Shown here one piece after another: positions 1 through 5,535 of a stretch of DNA of 5,721 nt. Positions within the stretch are counted from its first letter, which is position 1. The number at the start of each line of letters is the position of its first letter. The notes below the pieces were generated by a model, which ran no database searches, was not told the origin of the DNA, and saw only the letters and a program-made list of their open reading frames with translations. This stretch comes from Erysipelotrichaceae bacterium. GTDB taxonomy: Bacteria; Bacillota_I; Bacilli_A; Erysipelotrichales; Erysipelotrichaceae. The translations under genes and the position numbers were made by a program. Where the stretch lies: NCBI GenBank assembly GCA_024681275.1, contig JAILBD010000198.1:1-5721 (forward strand). The letters are read 5' to 3'.

Positions 1-626
1 TCTTCGACAGTTTTTCAAGAGAGAAGAGGACGACCGTCAACGAGGTGCAAGGCAGCGGACTGGGTCTGGCGATCTCTTACAAGGTTCTGAAGCAGATGGG
101 CGGAAGCATCAGCGTTCAAAGCAAGCCGGGCGAGGGTTCGACATTCACGATCGAACTCGATCTGAAAAAAAGCGAGGTCGATGAGGTGGTCCTGCCGAAA
201 GAGGACGACAGCGAAGATCTGATCGGTACCCGCGTCCTTCTGGCGGAAGACAACGACATCAATGCGGAGATCGCGATCATGGTCCTTTCCCGGTACGGGA
301 TCGAGGTCGAAAGGGCGGTCAACGGACAGGAATGTCTGGAGATGATGGAAAGGAACGGTGACGGCTATTACAGCGCGATCCTCATGGATCTGCAGATGCC
401 GCTCATGAACGGTCTTGAGGCTGCCCGGGCGATCAGGGCTCTGGACAAGGTCTACAGCAAAGAGATCCCGATCATTGCGATCAGCGCGAACGCGCATGAA
501 AACGACATCCGGGATTCCCTGGATGCCGGCATGGATACACACATCGCAAAGCCGTTCGATCCGGACAAGCTGCTCAAGACGCTGCAGCATCTGATCAGGA
601 AGAGAAAGAACGAAGAAGAGACATAA
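1..626 (+). CDS. Hybrid sensor histidine kinase, C-terminal part (5' end outside window)
   Basis: The reading frame is already open at base 3 and gives 207 residues before the TAA at 624-626, so the gene starts upstream of the window. Residues 1-5 (FDSFS) followed by REK match the F-box region of a histidine kinase ATPase domain. GSGLGLAIS at residues 17-25 is the G2 ATP-lid motif, and the domain closes near residue 53 (GEGSTFTIELDL). After an acidic linker, a receiver domain covers about residues 77-200. It shows the acidic pair E82/D83 (LLAEDN), phospho-acceptor D129 (LMDLQMP), S161 in the Thr/Ser position (ISANA) and the conserved K183 (AKPF). By family knowledge, the kinase autophosphorylates on histidine and passes the phosphate to its own receiver. 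The sensor and HisKA parts are not visible, so the signal and partner are unknown. A GTG at 45 lies inside the G2 motif region and is not a credible start. Confidence 0.93.
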   Translation, partial: FDSFSREKRTTVNEVQGSGLGLAISYKVLKQMGGSISVQSKPGEGSTFTIELDLKKSEVDEVVLPKEDDSEDLIGTRVLLAEDNDINAEIAIMVLSRYGIEVERAVNGQECLEMMERNGDGYYSAILMDLQMPLMNGLEAARAIRALDKVYSKEIPIIAISANAHENDIRDSLDAGMDTHIAKPFDPDKLLKTLQHLIRKRKNEEET

Positions 627-628
627 GA

Positions 629-651
629 AAAAGGCGAGGTACTCGCCTTTT
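629..651. terminator. Bidirectional intrinsic terminator between kinase and mscS-like genes
   Basis: A perfect 10-bp inverted repeat, AAAAGGCGAG (629-638) and CTCGCCTTTT (642-651), has a three-base GTA loop. It sits directly between two convergent stop codons (TAA at 624-626 on +, TGA at 653-655 on -). The stem ends are A/T-rich on both sides. On the - strand the T run continues (TTTTTCTTAT), so it is stronger in that direction. Confidence 0.85.
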
Positions 652-652
652 G

Positions 653-1507
653 TCATTTTACTTCGTGAACATCGATCTGAGGGAATGGAATGGAGATCCC
701 TTCCTTGTCGAATCTCTTTTTGATCGCGACCCTCAAGTCCCTCTGTATCTTGAAGTGATTCCTCTTGACAGCTTTCATGAGGATGGAGAAAGCCATGGAG
801 GAATCGTCAAAGGAGTTGATGCCGAGGACGCTCGGCTTGTCAAAACAGATGTCCCTGTTGTTTTCGTAGTATGCCAGAGCTTCTTCGTTCAGAATGGAGA
901 AGATCCTGTCGAGGTCGCAGTCGTACGGGACCGGGATCTCGACGATGGCCATGTTGAAGTCGCCGGAATAGTTGATGACGGTATTGATCTGGCCGTTCGG
1001 GATGATGATCTGATAGCCTTTCCAGTTCTTCAGATAGGTGCAGCGCATTGCGACAGAGGTCACTGTTCCGTCGTAGTCATTGATCTTGACGAAATCGCCG
1101 ACAGCGTACTGCCTTTCAAAGATGATGAAAGCTCCGGCGATCACATCCTTGATGATGCTTTGAGCGCCCAGAGAGATGATCAGGGCTCCGACACCGGCGG
1201 CGGTCACGATGTTGGACAGGACGGAACCGTAGCCGAGCTGATTGACGATGAGACAGAAAGCGGCAAAGTAGATCAGGTAGCGGCCGACGCTCCTGAACAG
1301 AGTCATTGAAGTCGTCAGCTCTTTTGCCCAGCTCTCGTCATCGATCTTCTTGCTTCGTTCGATCACGCGGGTGGTGAATCTCGTCAGCACGTTCAGGGCG
1401 ATCCTGGTCAGGATCACGATGATCGCGATGGCGATGATGTTGGCGATCAGCGCATTCGTGTCGACTTTCATTTTTTCCAGAATTTCTTTCCAGTTGATTT
1501 GGTCCAT
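653..1507 (-). CDS. Small-conductance mechanosensitive channel, MscS family
   Basis: The product is a membrane channel that opens under membrane tension to release solutes during hypo-osmotic shock (family knowledge). The 284-residue protein is close to the length of E. coli MscS. Hydrophobic segments lie at about residues 19-41, 74-92 and 97-130. The third is the pore-lining helix, with the small-residue pattern AAGVGALIISLGAQS followed by IKDVIAGAFII. The MscS beta domain follows (FERQYAVGDFVKI at 130-142, IIIPNGQINTVINYS at 168-181), and the protein ends in the conserved ISIPFPQ strand (271-277). I chose the ATG at 1507 because GAGG lies six bases upstream and a promoter lies just above it. 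The frame stays open upstream for 34 more codons, but that stretch would cover the promoter and overlap the divergent gene. The gene converges with the kinase and is divergent from the 1591-2316 gene. I leave the symbol blank because several MscS paralogues exist in Bacillota. Confidence 0.93.
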   Translation of the reverse strand: MDQINWKEILEKMKVDTNALIANIIAIAIIVILTRIALNVLTRFTTRVIERSKKIDDESWAKELTTSMTLFRSVGRYLIYFAAFCLIVNQLGYGSVLSNIVTAAGVGALIISLGAQSIIKDVIAGAFIIFERQYAVGDFVKINDYDGTVTSVAMRCTYLKNWKGYQIIIPNGQINTVINYSGDFNMAIVEIPVPYDCDLDRIFSILNEEALAYYENNRDICFDKPSVLGINSFDDSSMAFSILMKAVKRNHFKIQRDLRVAIKKRFDKEGISIPFPQIDVHEVK

Positions 1508-1531
1508 GGTTTGCCTCAATACCATTTTACA

Positions 1532-1560
1532 ATAAATGCGGGATGCATGAGAAACGTCAA
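1532..1560 (-). promoter_or_regulatory. Probable sigma-70-type promoter of the mscS-like gene
   Basis: Read on the - strand, TTGACG (1560-1555) is followed by a 17-base spacer and ATTTAT (1537-1532). This predicts a start near 1525 and a leader of about 18 bases carrying the GAGG ribosome binding site (1517-1514). The -35 is good and the -10 is only moderate. Spacing and position both support the 1507 start codon. Confidence 0.55.
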
Positions 1561-1572
1561 AGCAGGAACAGA

Positions 1573-1581
1573 TGATATAAT
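1573..1581 (+). promoter_or_regulatory. Extended -10 promoter of the YwaF-like gene
   Basis: TGATATAAT at 1573-1581 is a perfect extended -10 element (TGn then TATAAT). No -35 resembling TTGACA is present at the right spacing (positions 1552-1559), which fits an extended -10 promoter. Transcription would begin near 1588, only about three bases before the ATG at 1591. Confidence 0.6.
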
Positions 1582-1590
1582 CCAATATGT

Positions 1591-2316
1591 ATGAAATATT
1601 TAAGATCAATGCAGAAGATCCGCATCAAAGTCTTTGGCGCAGGCTGGTGGTTCTATATGATCCTCATGTTCCTGACGCTGGGGCTGGTCACCTATGCGGG
1701 AAAAGATCTCCCCTTTGAAAGAAAGAGGCTCTATCTGCTCGGCATCAGCATCACCGAGTACCTCATACTGCGCCTTTATAAATTCGCTTTGAAGGACATC
1801 AGAGACGACTACAACTATTACAATGAGCTGCCCTGCTACCTGTGCAACCAGTCGACGATCCTGTGCATCATCGGCTGTCTGACGTTGAACAGGATCTTCA
1901 TGAGCTACTGTGTTTCTGTGGGAACGCTGGGCGCCTTGCTGGCGCTGACGATGCCGGACCGTTACAACCGGGATCAGATCCTTTTTTCCAAGCAGGCTTT
2001 CGGTTTCTACGGTTATCACGGTCTGCTGGTCGTGACCTGTCTTGCTTTCTACACACTGGGTCTCTATGATCCCAAGCCGATCGATGCGATCTGGCCGATG
2101 CTGATGACGTTCGTGCTGGCTTGCATCGCGCATCTGATCAACATGTTCCTGCGCAAGACGGGGCTGAATCCGATCTCCAACTATGTGTTCACCTATGATC
2201 CGGATAACGCGATATTCGGCATGCTCTATAAATGGTGGCCGGTGCCGCTCTTCTATCTGATACCGGTCCTTCCGGTCTTCGGGCTGATCTCACTGATCGC
2301 TTTCTCGGTCATGTGA
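1591..2316 (+). CDS. YwaF/TMEM164-like multi-pass integral membrane protein
   Basis: The 241-residue protein is strongly hydrophobic, with about six to seven membrane segments (roughly residues 19-35, 46-64, 86-100, 103-121, 138-157, 167-187 and 218-240). The pattern NELPCYLCNQS (78-88) resembles the 'ELPLHLC' signature of the YwaF/TMEM164 family. So do GYHGLL (141-146), a His-containing helix with downstream NYVF (181-200), a short acidic/Pro loop (DPDN, 203-206) and KWWPVPLFYLIP (214-225). This family assignment is from memory of the pattern, not a search. No enzymatic role is established for bacterial members that I know of. The ATG at 1591 has no recognisable ribosome binding site and lies about ten bases after a TATAAT. 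An in-frame ATG at 1609 also lacks a clear one. The phosphoribosyltransferase gene follows 30 bases downstream on the same strand with no terminator visible between, so read-through is possible. Confidence 0.75.
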   Translation: MKYLRSMQKIRIKVFGAGWWFYMILMFLTLGLVTYAGKDLPFERKRLYLLGISITEYLILRLYKFALKDIRDDYNYYNELPCYLCNQSTILCIIGCLTLNRIFMSYCVSVGTLGALLALTMPDRYNRDQILFSKQAFGFYGYHGLLVVTCLAFYTLGLYDPKPIDAIWPMLMTFVLACIAHLINMFLRKTGLNPISNYVFTYDPDNAIFGMLYKWWPVPLFYLIPVLPVFGLISLIAFSVM

Positions 2317-2318
2317 TC

Positions 2319-2324
2319 TATAAT
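2319..2324 (+). promoter_or_regulatory. Possible -10 element upstream of the phosphoribosyltransferase gene
   Basis: A perfect TATAAT lies just after the stop codon of the preceding gene and 22 bases before the next ATG. This would give a leader of about 16 bases containing the ribosome binding site. I find no good -35 at 16-18 base spacing and no TG extension, so it may be weak or need an activator, or be a chance match. Confidence 0.4.
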
Positions 2325-2334
2325 AGTATTGTTC

Positions 2335-2342
2335 AAGGGGGA
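2335..2342 (+). promoter_or_regulatory. Strong ribosome binding site fixing the start at 2347
   Basis: AAGGGGGA ends four bases before the ATG at 2347. It decides the start: the longer frame beginning with TTG at 2329 would translate through this site and is unlikely. Confidence 0.75.
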
Positions 2343-2346
2343 AATT

Positions 2347-2946
2347 ATGAGCAAGATCAATCAGACAGCTACACAGAGAGTTGAAAAAGATGGACAGGAA
2401 TTCCTGAGAGTGACGATGGATGGGAAGGATTATGATCTTCCTTTCAAGGTCCTTGCCGGCAAGAAAGTCGCGTTCCTGGACATATCGGGACAGGTCTCGC
2501 TGAATGAATCGGCAGCGAAGGATATCGTCGATCTTCTGCTGGAAGCGGGTGTCGAATTCGATACGATCCTCAATCCGGTCGCCAAATCCAATGCTTTGGC
2601 ACATTCGATCGCACTGAAGTGGAACGAGGCAAAGGGAACGGATATCACAAAGACGGTCGTCGCCAGAAAGAGCGAAGGCAACAGGATACAGGCTGTCTAT
2701 CGTTCCGTGACGACGCCGCGCGATCAGATCATGTCACTGACGGATGACGATGCGGAATACATCAGAGGCAAGAGGATCCTGGTTGTCGATGATGTCTACG
2801 GCGGAGGCGGTACGACAAAGGGCCTGATGGAGCTTGCGGACAAGGCGGGTGCCATCGTGGCTGCCCATGCGGTCATTGCGGTCGAAGCAGGCGTGGAACT
2901 GCCGAAAGGCATCTTCTATCTCTTCACCCTGCCTTTAGGGGAATAA
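2347..2946 (+). CDS. Phosphoribosyltransferase-family protein (purine PRT-like)
   Basis: The 199-residue soluble protein has a type I phosphoribosyltransferase fold signature. After an N-terminal cap (1-50), a Rossmann-type region contains DTILNPVAKSNALAHSIA (72-89), the equivalent of the first PRPP/pyrophosphate loop. VVARKSE (104-110) follows, resembling the 'RK' strand of adenine and xanthine PRTs, and then a flexible hood region (TTPRDQIMSLTDDDAEYI, 122-139). The PRPP-binding motif is ILVVDDVYGGGGTTKG (144-159), with the acidic pair D148/D149. Family members transfer ribose-5-phosphate from PRPP to a nucleobase or act as regulators. The exact base is not readable here; adenine or another purine is the best guess. 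The loop after VDDV is YGGGG, not the usual (I/L)(A/S)TGG, so activity is not assured. It ends at a shared terminator and could be co-transcribed with the preceding membrane protein gene. Confidence 0.85.
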   Translation: MSKINQTATQRVEKDGQEFLRVTMDGKDYDLPFKVLAGKKVAFLDISGQVSLNESAAKDIVDLLLEAGVEFDTILNPVAKSNALAHSIALKWNEAKGTDITKTVVARKSEGNRIQAVYRSVTTPRDQIMSLTDDDAEYIRGKRILVVDDVYGGGGTTKGLMELADKAGAIVAAHAVIAVEAGVELPKGIFYLFTLPLGE

Positions 2947-2953
2947 AAAAAAC

Positions 2954-2973
2954 AGGTGCTCGCAAGAGCACCT
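2954..2973. terminator. Bidirectional intrinsic terminator between PRT and antiporter genes
   Basis: A perfect 8-bp stem, AGGTGCTC (2954-2961) and GAGCACCT (2966-2973), has a GCAA tetraloop. It lies between convergent stops (TAA 2944-2946 on +, TAA 2985-2983 on -). On the - strand it is followed by G and eight T's, a classic strong terminator for the antiporter gene. On the + strand the tail (TTCGTATGCTTATTTTT) is weaker. Confidence 0.88.
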
Positions 2974-2982
2974 TTCGTATGC

Positions 2983-4239
2983 TTATTTTTCCTTCAGCGG
3001 TTCTATCTCGCCGGCGCTGGTCAAGGCCATCCTGGTCAGTGAAGGTCCCACCAGTTCATAGATCAGGACAGAAAGCAGGATGACGTTGCGGATCAGAGGG
3101 CCATGTTCCGGTCCGAGCACCTGAGCGCTGTTGACCATGCCCAAGGCCACACCGGCCTGCGGGAAGAGAGTGATGCCAAGATATCTGACGACATTTTCAT
3201 GAAGCTTCATGGCTTTGGCCGGGAGCGATGAACCGGAATACTTGCCCAGACAGCGCATGATGATGTAGACAGCGCCGATCAGCAAAGAGCTTGGCTGCGT
3301 GAAGACTCTGAGGTCCAGTTCCGCGCCGCTGAGCACGAAGAAGGCGACATAGAGAGGAGTTGTCCAGTGATCGGTCTTTTCGAAGAGGTCCGCAGCGTAG
3401 TCGGATGTGTTGCAGAAGATGGTACCCATCATCATCAGCACCAGCAAGGAGGAGAAGGAGATCTTCACAGGTCCCAGATCAAGATGACGGGACGACAGGG
3501 CGATCGCCAGCAGGACGAAGGTGATCGTCATGGCCATACGGTGGTCATTGGAGAAGAAGATCTTTTCCAGCTTTGTGAGGATGAGCCCCAGAAGCGAGCC
3601 CAGGATGACCGATGATATGATCTCCAGCAGCGGATTGACGATGATCGAGATGAAACTGAGATCGCCGCCGTTCAAAGCCTGGGCGACGCCCAGCGAGATC
3701 GCAAAGATGATCAGTCCGACCGCATCATCCAGAGCCACGATCGGCAGCAGCAGATCGGTGACCGGGCCATGAGCCTTGTACTGTTTGACGACCATGAGGG
3801 TCGCCGCCGGAGCCGTGGCTGAGGCGATGGCGCCCAAAGTGATGCAGACCGGGATCGGCAGGATAGCATCACCCAGAACGAAATGCAGAGCGATCAGGGC
3901 GATGTCCACCAGGACCGATGCCATCAGAGCCTGCATGATGCCGATGATGATCGTCGCTTTGCCGGAATGGGCGATCTTTTCCATTTTGAATTCAGCGCCG
4001 ATCGAAAAGGCGATGAAACCGAGGGCGACTGTTGACAGGACGCCGAGGTTTTCGACTTCAGCGAAGGTCTTGAAACCGATCCCGTCCAGACCGAGCCTTC
4101 CCAGGCAATAAGGTCCGACCAGCAGACCGGTGAGCAGGTAGACTGTCACATCGGGGAAATTCAGATGCAGATATTTCGTGACTCTTGTCAGCAGCAAGCC
4201 TGCCAGCAGAGTGATCGCGGTAGTAAGTATAACGGCCAT
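2983..4239 (-). CDS. Cation:proton antiporter, CPA2 family (Kef/NapA-like), membrane domain only
   Basis: The product is a 418-residue integral membrane protein with about 12-13 hydrophobic segments, expected to exchange Na+ or K+ for H+. Family hallmarks are LTGLLVGPYCLG (36-47), FIAFSIGAEFKM (75-86), the unwound-helix motif ASATAPAATL (139-148) and the ion-binding Asp pair ALDDAVGL (D171/D172). Also present are FFVLSGAELDL (300-310), MRCLGKYSGS (328-337), FPQAGVALGM (359-368) and YELVGPSLTRMAL (394-406). A double Asp in the core usually marks electrogenic exchangers such as NapA; the ion is an inference. The protein ends soon after the last helix, with no RCK/TrkA-N nucleotide-binding domain as in KefB/KefC. 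The start at 4239 is supported by GGAGG at 4251-4247, seven bases upstream, and by a promoter above it. It is flanked by terminators on both sides, so it is monocistronic. Confidence 0.92.
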   Translation of the reverse strand: MAVILTTAITLLAGLLLTRVTKYLHLNFPDVTVYLLTGLLVGPYCLGRLGLDGIGFKTFAEVENLGVLSTVALGFIAFSIGAEFKMEKIAHSGKATIIIGIMQALMASVLVDIALIALHFVLGDAILPIPVCITLGAIASATAPAATLMVVKQYKAHGPVTDLLLPIVALDDAVGLIIFAISLGVAQALNGGDLSFISIIVNPLLEIISSVILGSLLGLILTKLEKIFFSNDHRMAMTITFVLLAIALSSRHLDLGPVKISFSSLLVLMMMGTIFCNTSDYAADLFEKTDHWTTPLYVAFFVLSGAELDLRVFTQPSSLLIGAVYIIMRCLGKYSGSSLPAKAMKLHENVVRYLGITLFPQAGVALGMVNSAQVLGPEHGPLIRNVILLSVLIYELVGPSLTRMALTSAGEIEPLKEK

Positions 4240-4271
4240 ATGCGTGCCTCCATATTCAGATCCAAAACTGT

Positions 4272-4299
4272 ATTATAGTCCCTTTTTCTGCAAATTCAA
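4272..4299 (-). promoter_or_regulatory. Probable sigma-70-type promoter of the antiporter gene
   Basis: On the - strand TTGAAT (4299-4294), a 16-base spacer and a perfect TATAAT (4277-4272) predict a start near 4265. The short leader of about 25 bases contains the GGAGG ribosome binding site. It lies just past the purH terminator, so the antiporter is probably transcribed on its own. I see no operator or riboswitch in the leader. Confidence 0.7.
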
Positions 4300-4323
4300 T
4301 CCTGACCGTTCAAATATAAAAAA

Positions 4324-4343
4324 GCTGCAGCCAGAGCTGCAGC
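4324..4343 (-). terminator. Intrinsic terminator of the purine gene pair
   Basis: Two copies of GCTGCAGC (4324-4331 and 4336-4343), each self-complementary, form an 8-bp stem with a four-base loop. On the - strand the stem is followed by TTTTTTATATTT. It starts seven bases after the purH stop codon (TAG, 4353-4351) and ends the transcript before the antiporter promoter. Confidence 0.88.
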
Positions 4344-4350
4344 GATCCTG

Positions 4351-5535
4351 CTAGTGATGGAAGAGCCTGATGTGGGTGAAGCACATCACCATACCGTATC
4401 TGTCGCAGGTCTCAATGACGTTGTCGTCACGGATGGATCCGCCCGGCTGGGCGACATAGCGGACGCCGCTCCTGTGAGCGCGTTCGATGTTGTCTCCAAA
4501 CGGGAAGAAGGCATCGGAAGCCAGCGATACGCCATCCAGGCTGTCCAGATATCTTCTGATCTCCTCTTTAGTCAATGGTTCCGGTCTTCGGGTGAAATAT
4601 CTCTGCCAGTTGCCGTCTGCACAGACGTCTTCTTCGTTCTTGTTGATGTAGGCGTCGATGATGTTGTCCCTGTCAGCCCTGCCGATATCCTTACGAAACG
4701 GAAGGTCCAGCACTTTTTCGTGCCTACGCAAAAACCAGGTGTCGGCCTTGGTTCCGGCGAGCCTGGTGCAGTGGATCCTGGACTGCTGGCCGGCTCCGAC
4801 ACCGATGGCCTGTCCGTCATAGGCATAGGCGACGGAATTGGACTGGGTGTATTTCAGAGTGATCAGGGCGACGATCAGATCGCGTTTCGCCTCTTTGCTG
4901 AGTTCCTTGTTCTGTGTCGGCATCTCGCTTAGAAGATCTTCGCTGATCCTCAGATCGTTGTGTCCCTGTTCGAAGCTGATGCCGAAGACCTGTTTGGTCT
5001 CGATCTCAGCGCAGACGTAATCGGGATCGATCTGTATGACGTTGTAGTTTCCCTTTTTCTTCGTCTTCAGGATCTCCAGGGCTTCTTCTTCATAGCCGGG
5101 AGCGATGACGCCGTCGGAGACTTCCCTTCTGATGAGTTTTGCCGTCACGGTGTCGCAGACATCGGAGAGGGCGATGAAGTCGCCGTAGGAGGACATGCGG
5201 TCCGTTCCTCTTGCCCTGGCATAGGCGCAAGCCAGCGGGGAATCGTCGAGTCCTTCGATGTCATCGACGAAGCAGGCTTTTTTCAAATCATCCGGCAACC
5301 TGATGCCCAGTGCGGCACTGGTCGGTGAGACGTGTTTGAAGGAGGCGGCGCACGGCATGTGCAGGGCTTCTTTCAGTTCCTTGACGAGCTGCCAGGAGTT
5401 CAGGGCATCCAGGAAGTTGATGTAGCCCGGTCTGCCGTTGAGGACTTCGACCGGAAGCTCACTGCCGTCGGCCATGTAGATGCGGGCCGGTTTCTGATTG
5501 GGGTTGCAGCCGTATTTCAGTTCTATCTCTTTCAT
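4351..5535 (-). CDS. purH: Stand-alone AICAR transformylase (phosphoribosylaminoimidazolecarboxamide formyltransferase)
   Basis: This enzyme formylates AICAR to FAICAR with 10-formyl-tetrahydrofolate, the ninth step of de novo purine synthesis, in the cytoplasm. The 394-residue protein matches only the transformylase half of bifunctional PurH. It lacks the N-terminal MGS-like IMP cyclohydrolase domain and starts directly with LKYGCNPNQKPA (7-18). Visible family motifs are the catalytic Lys-His pair in SFKHVSPTSAA (K67/H68), SYGDFIALSDV (116-126), KYTQSNSVAYA (228-238), GVGAGQQSRIHCTRLA (245-260), SDAFFPFGDNIERA (340-353), VAQPGGSIRDD (361-371) and the C-terminal FTHIRLFHH. The ATG at 5535 abuts the TAG of the upstream gene (TAGATG), and AAGGTGA (5546-5540) four bases before it serves as ribosome binding site, so translation is probably coupled to the upstream gene. 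The missing cyclohydrolase activity is supplied by that neighbour. The internal 84-codon and + strand frames here are shadows. Confidence 0.95.
   Translation of the reverse strand: MKEIELKYGCNPNQKPARIYMADGSELPVEVLNGRPGYINFLDALNSWQLVKELKEALHMPCAASFKHVSPTSAALGIRLPDDLKKACFVDDIEGLDDSPLACAYARARGTDRMSSYGDFIALSDVCDTVTAKLIRREVSDGVIAPGYEEEALEILKTKKKGNYNVIQIDPDYVCAEIETKQVFGISFEQGHNDLRISEDLLSEMPTQNKELSKEAKRDLIVALITLKYTQSNSVAYAYDGQAIGVGAGQQSRIHCTRLAGTKADTWFLRRHEKVLDLPFRKDIGRADRDNIIDAYINKNEEDVCADGNWQRYFTRRPEPLTKEEIRRYLDSLDGVSLASDAFFPFGDNIERAHRSGVRYVAQPGGSIRDDNVIETCDRYGMVMCFTHIRLFHH

Noticed and set aside
15..656. Long - strand open frame antisense to the kinase end
   Set aside because: The other strand carries unmistakable kinase and receiver motifs. 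This frame runs through the terminator and shows no motif.
650..1309. Long + strand open frame (219 codons) antisense to the mscS-like gene
   Set aside because: The translation is a low-complexity Asp/Val/Gly-rich shadow of a clear MscS gene, with no domain pattern.
1508..1609. Upstream 34-codon extension of the mscS-like frame to an ATG at 1609
   Set aside because: It would cover the - strand promoter and overlap the divergent gene. The ATG at 1507 has a well-placed GAGG, and the resulting 284 residues match the usual MscS length.
1606..2133. A 175-codon - strand frame inside the YwaF-like gene
   Set aside because: Its composition (Gln, Arg, Asp, His rich) is the typical antisense shadow of a membrane protein, with no family pattern.
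4324..4343. Two GCTGCAGC copies as a possible operator or direct repeat
   Set aside because: Position just after a stop codon and the following T run explain them fully as a terminator stem.
4240..4350. Possible riboswitch or small RNA in the 111-base gap
   Set aside because: The gap is accounted for by the purH terminator, the antiporter promoter and a leader of about 25 bases, which leaves no room for an aptamer.
4354..4932. A 192-codon + strand frame opposite purH
   Set aside because: The - strand translation carries conserved AICAR transformylase motifs throughout; this frame is its shadow and shows no family pattern.
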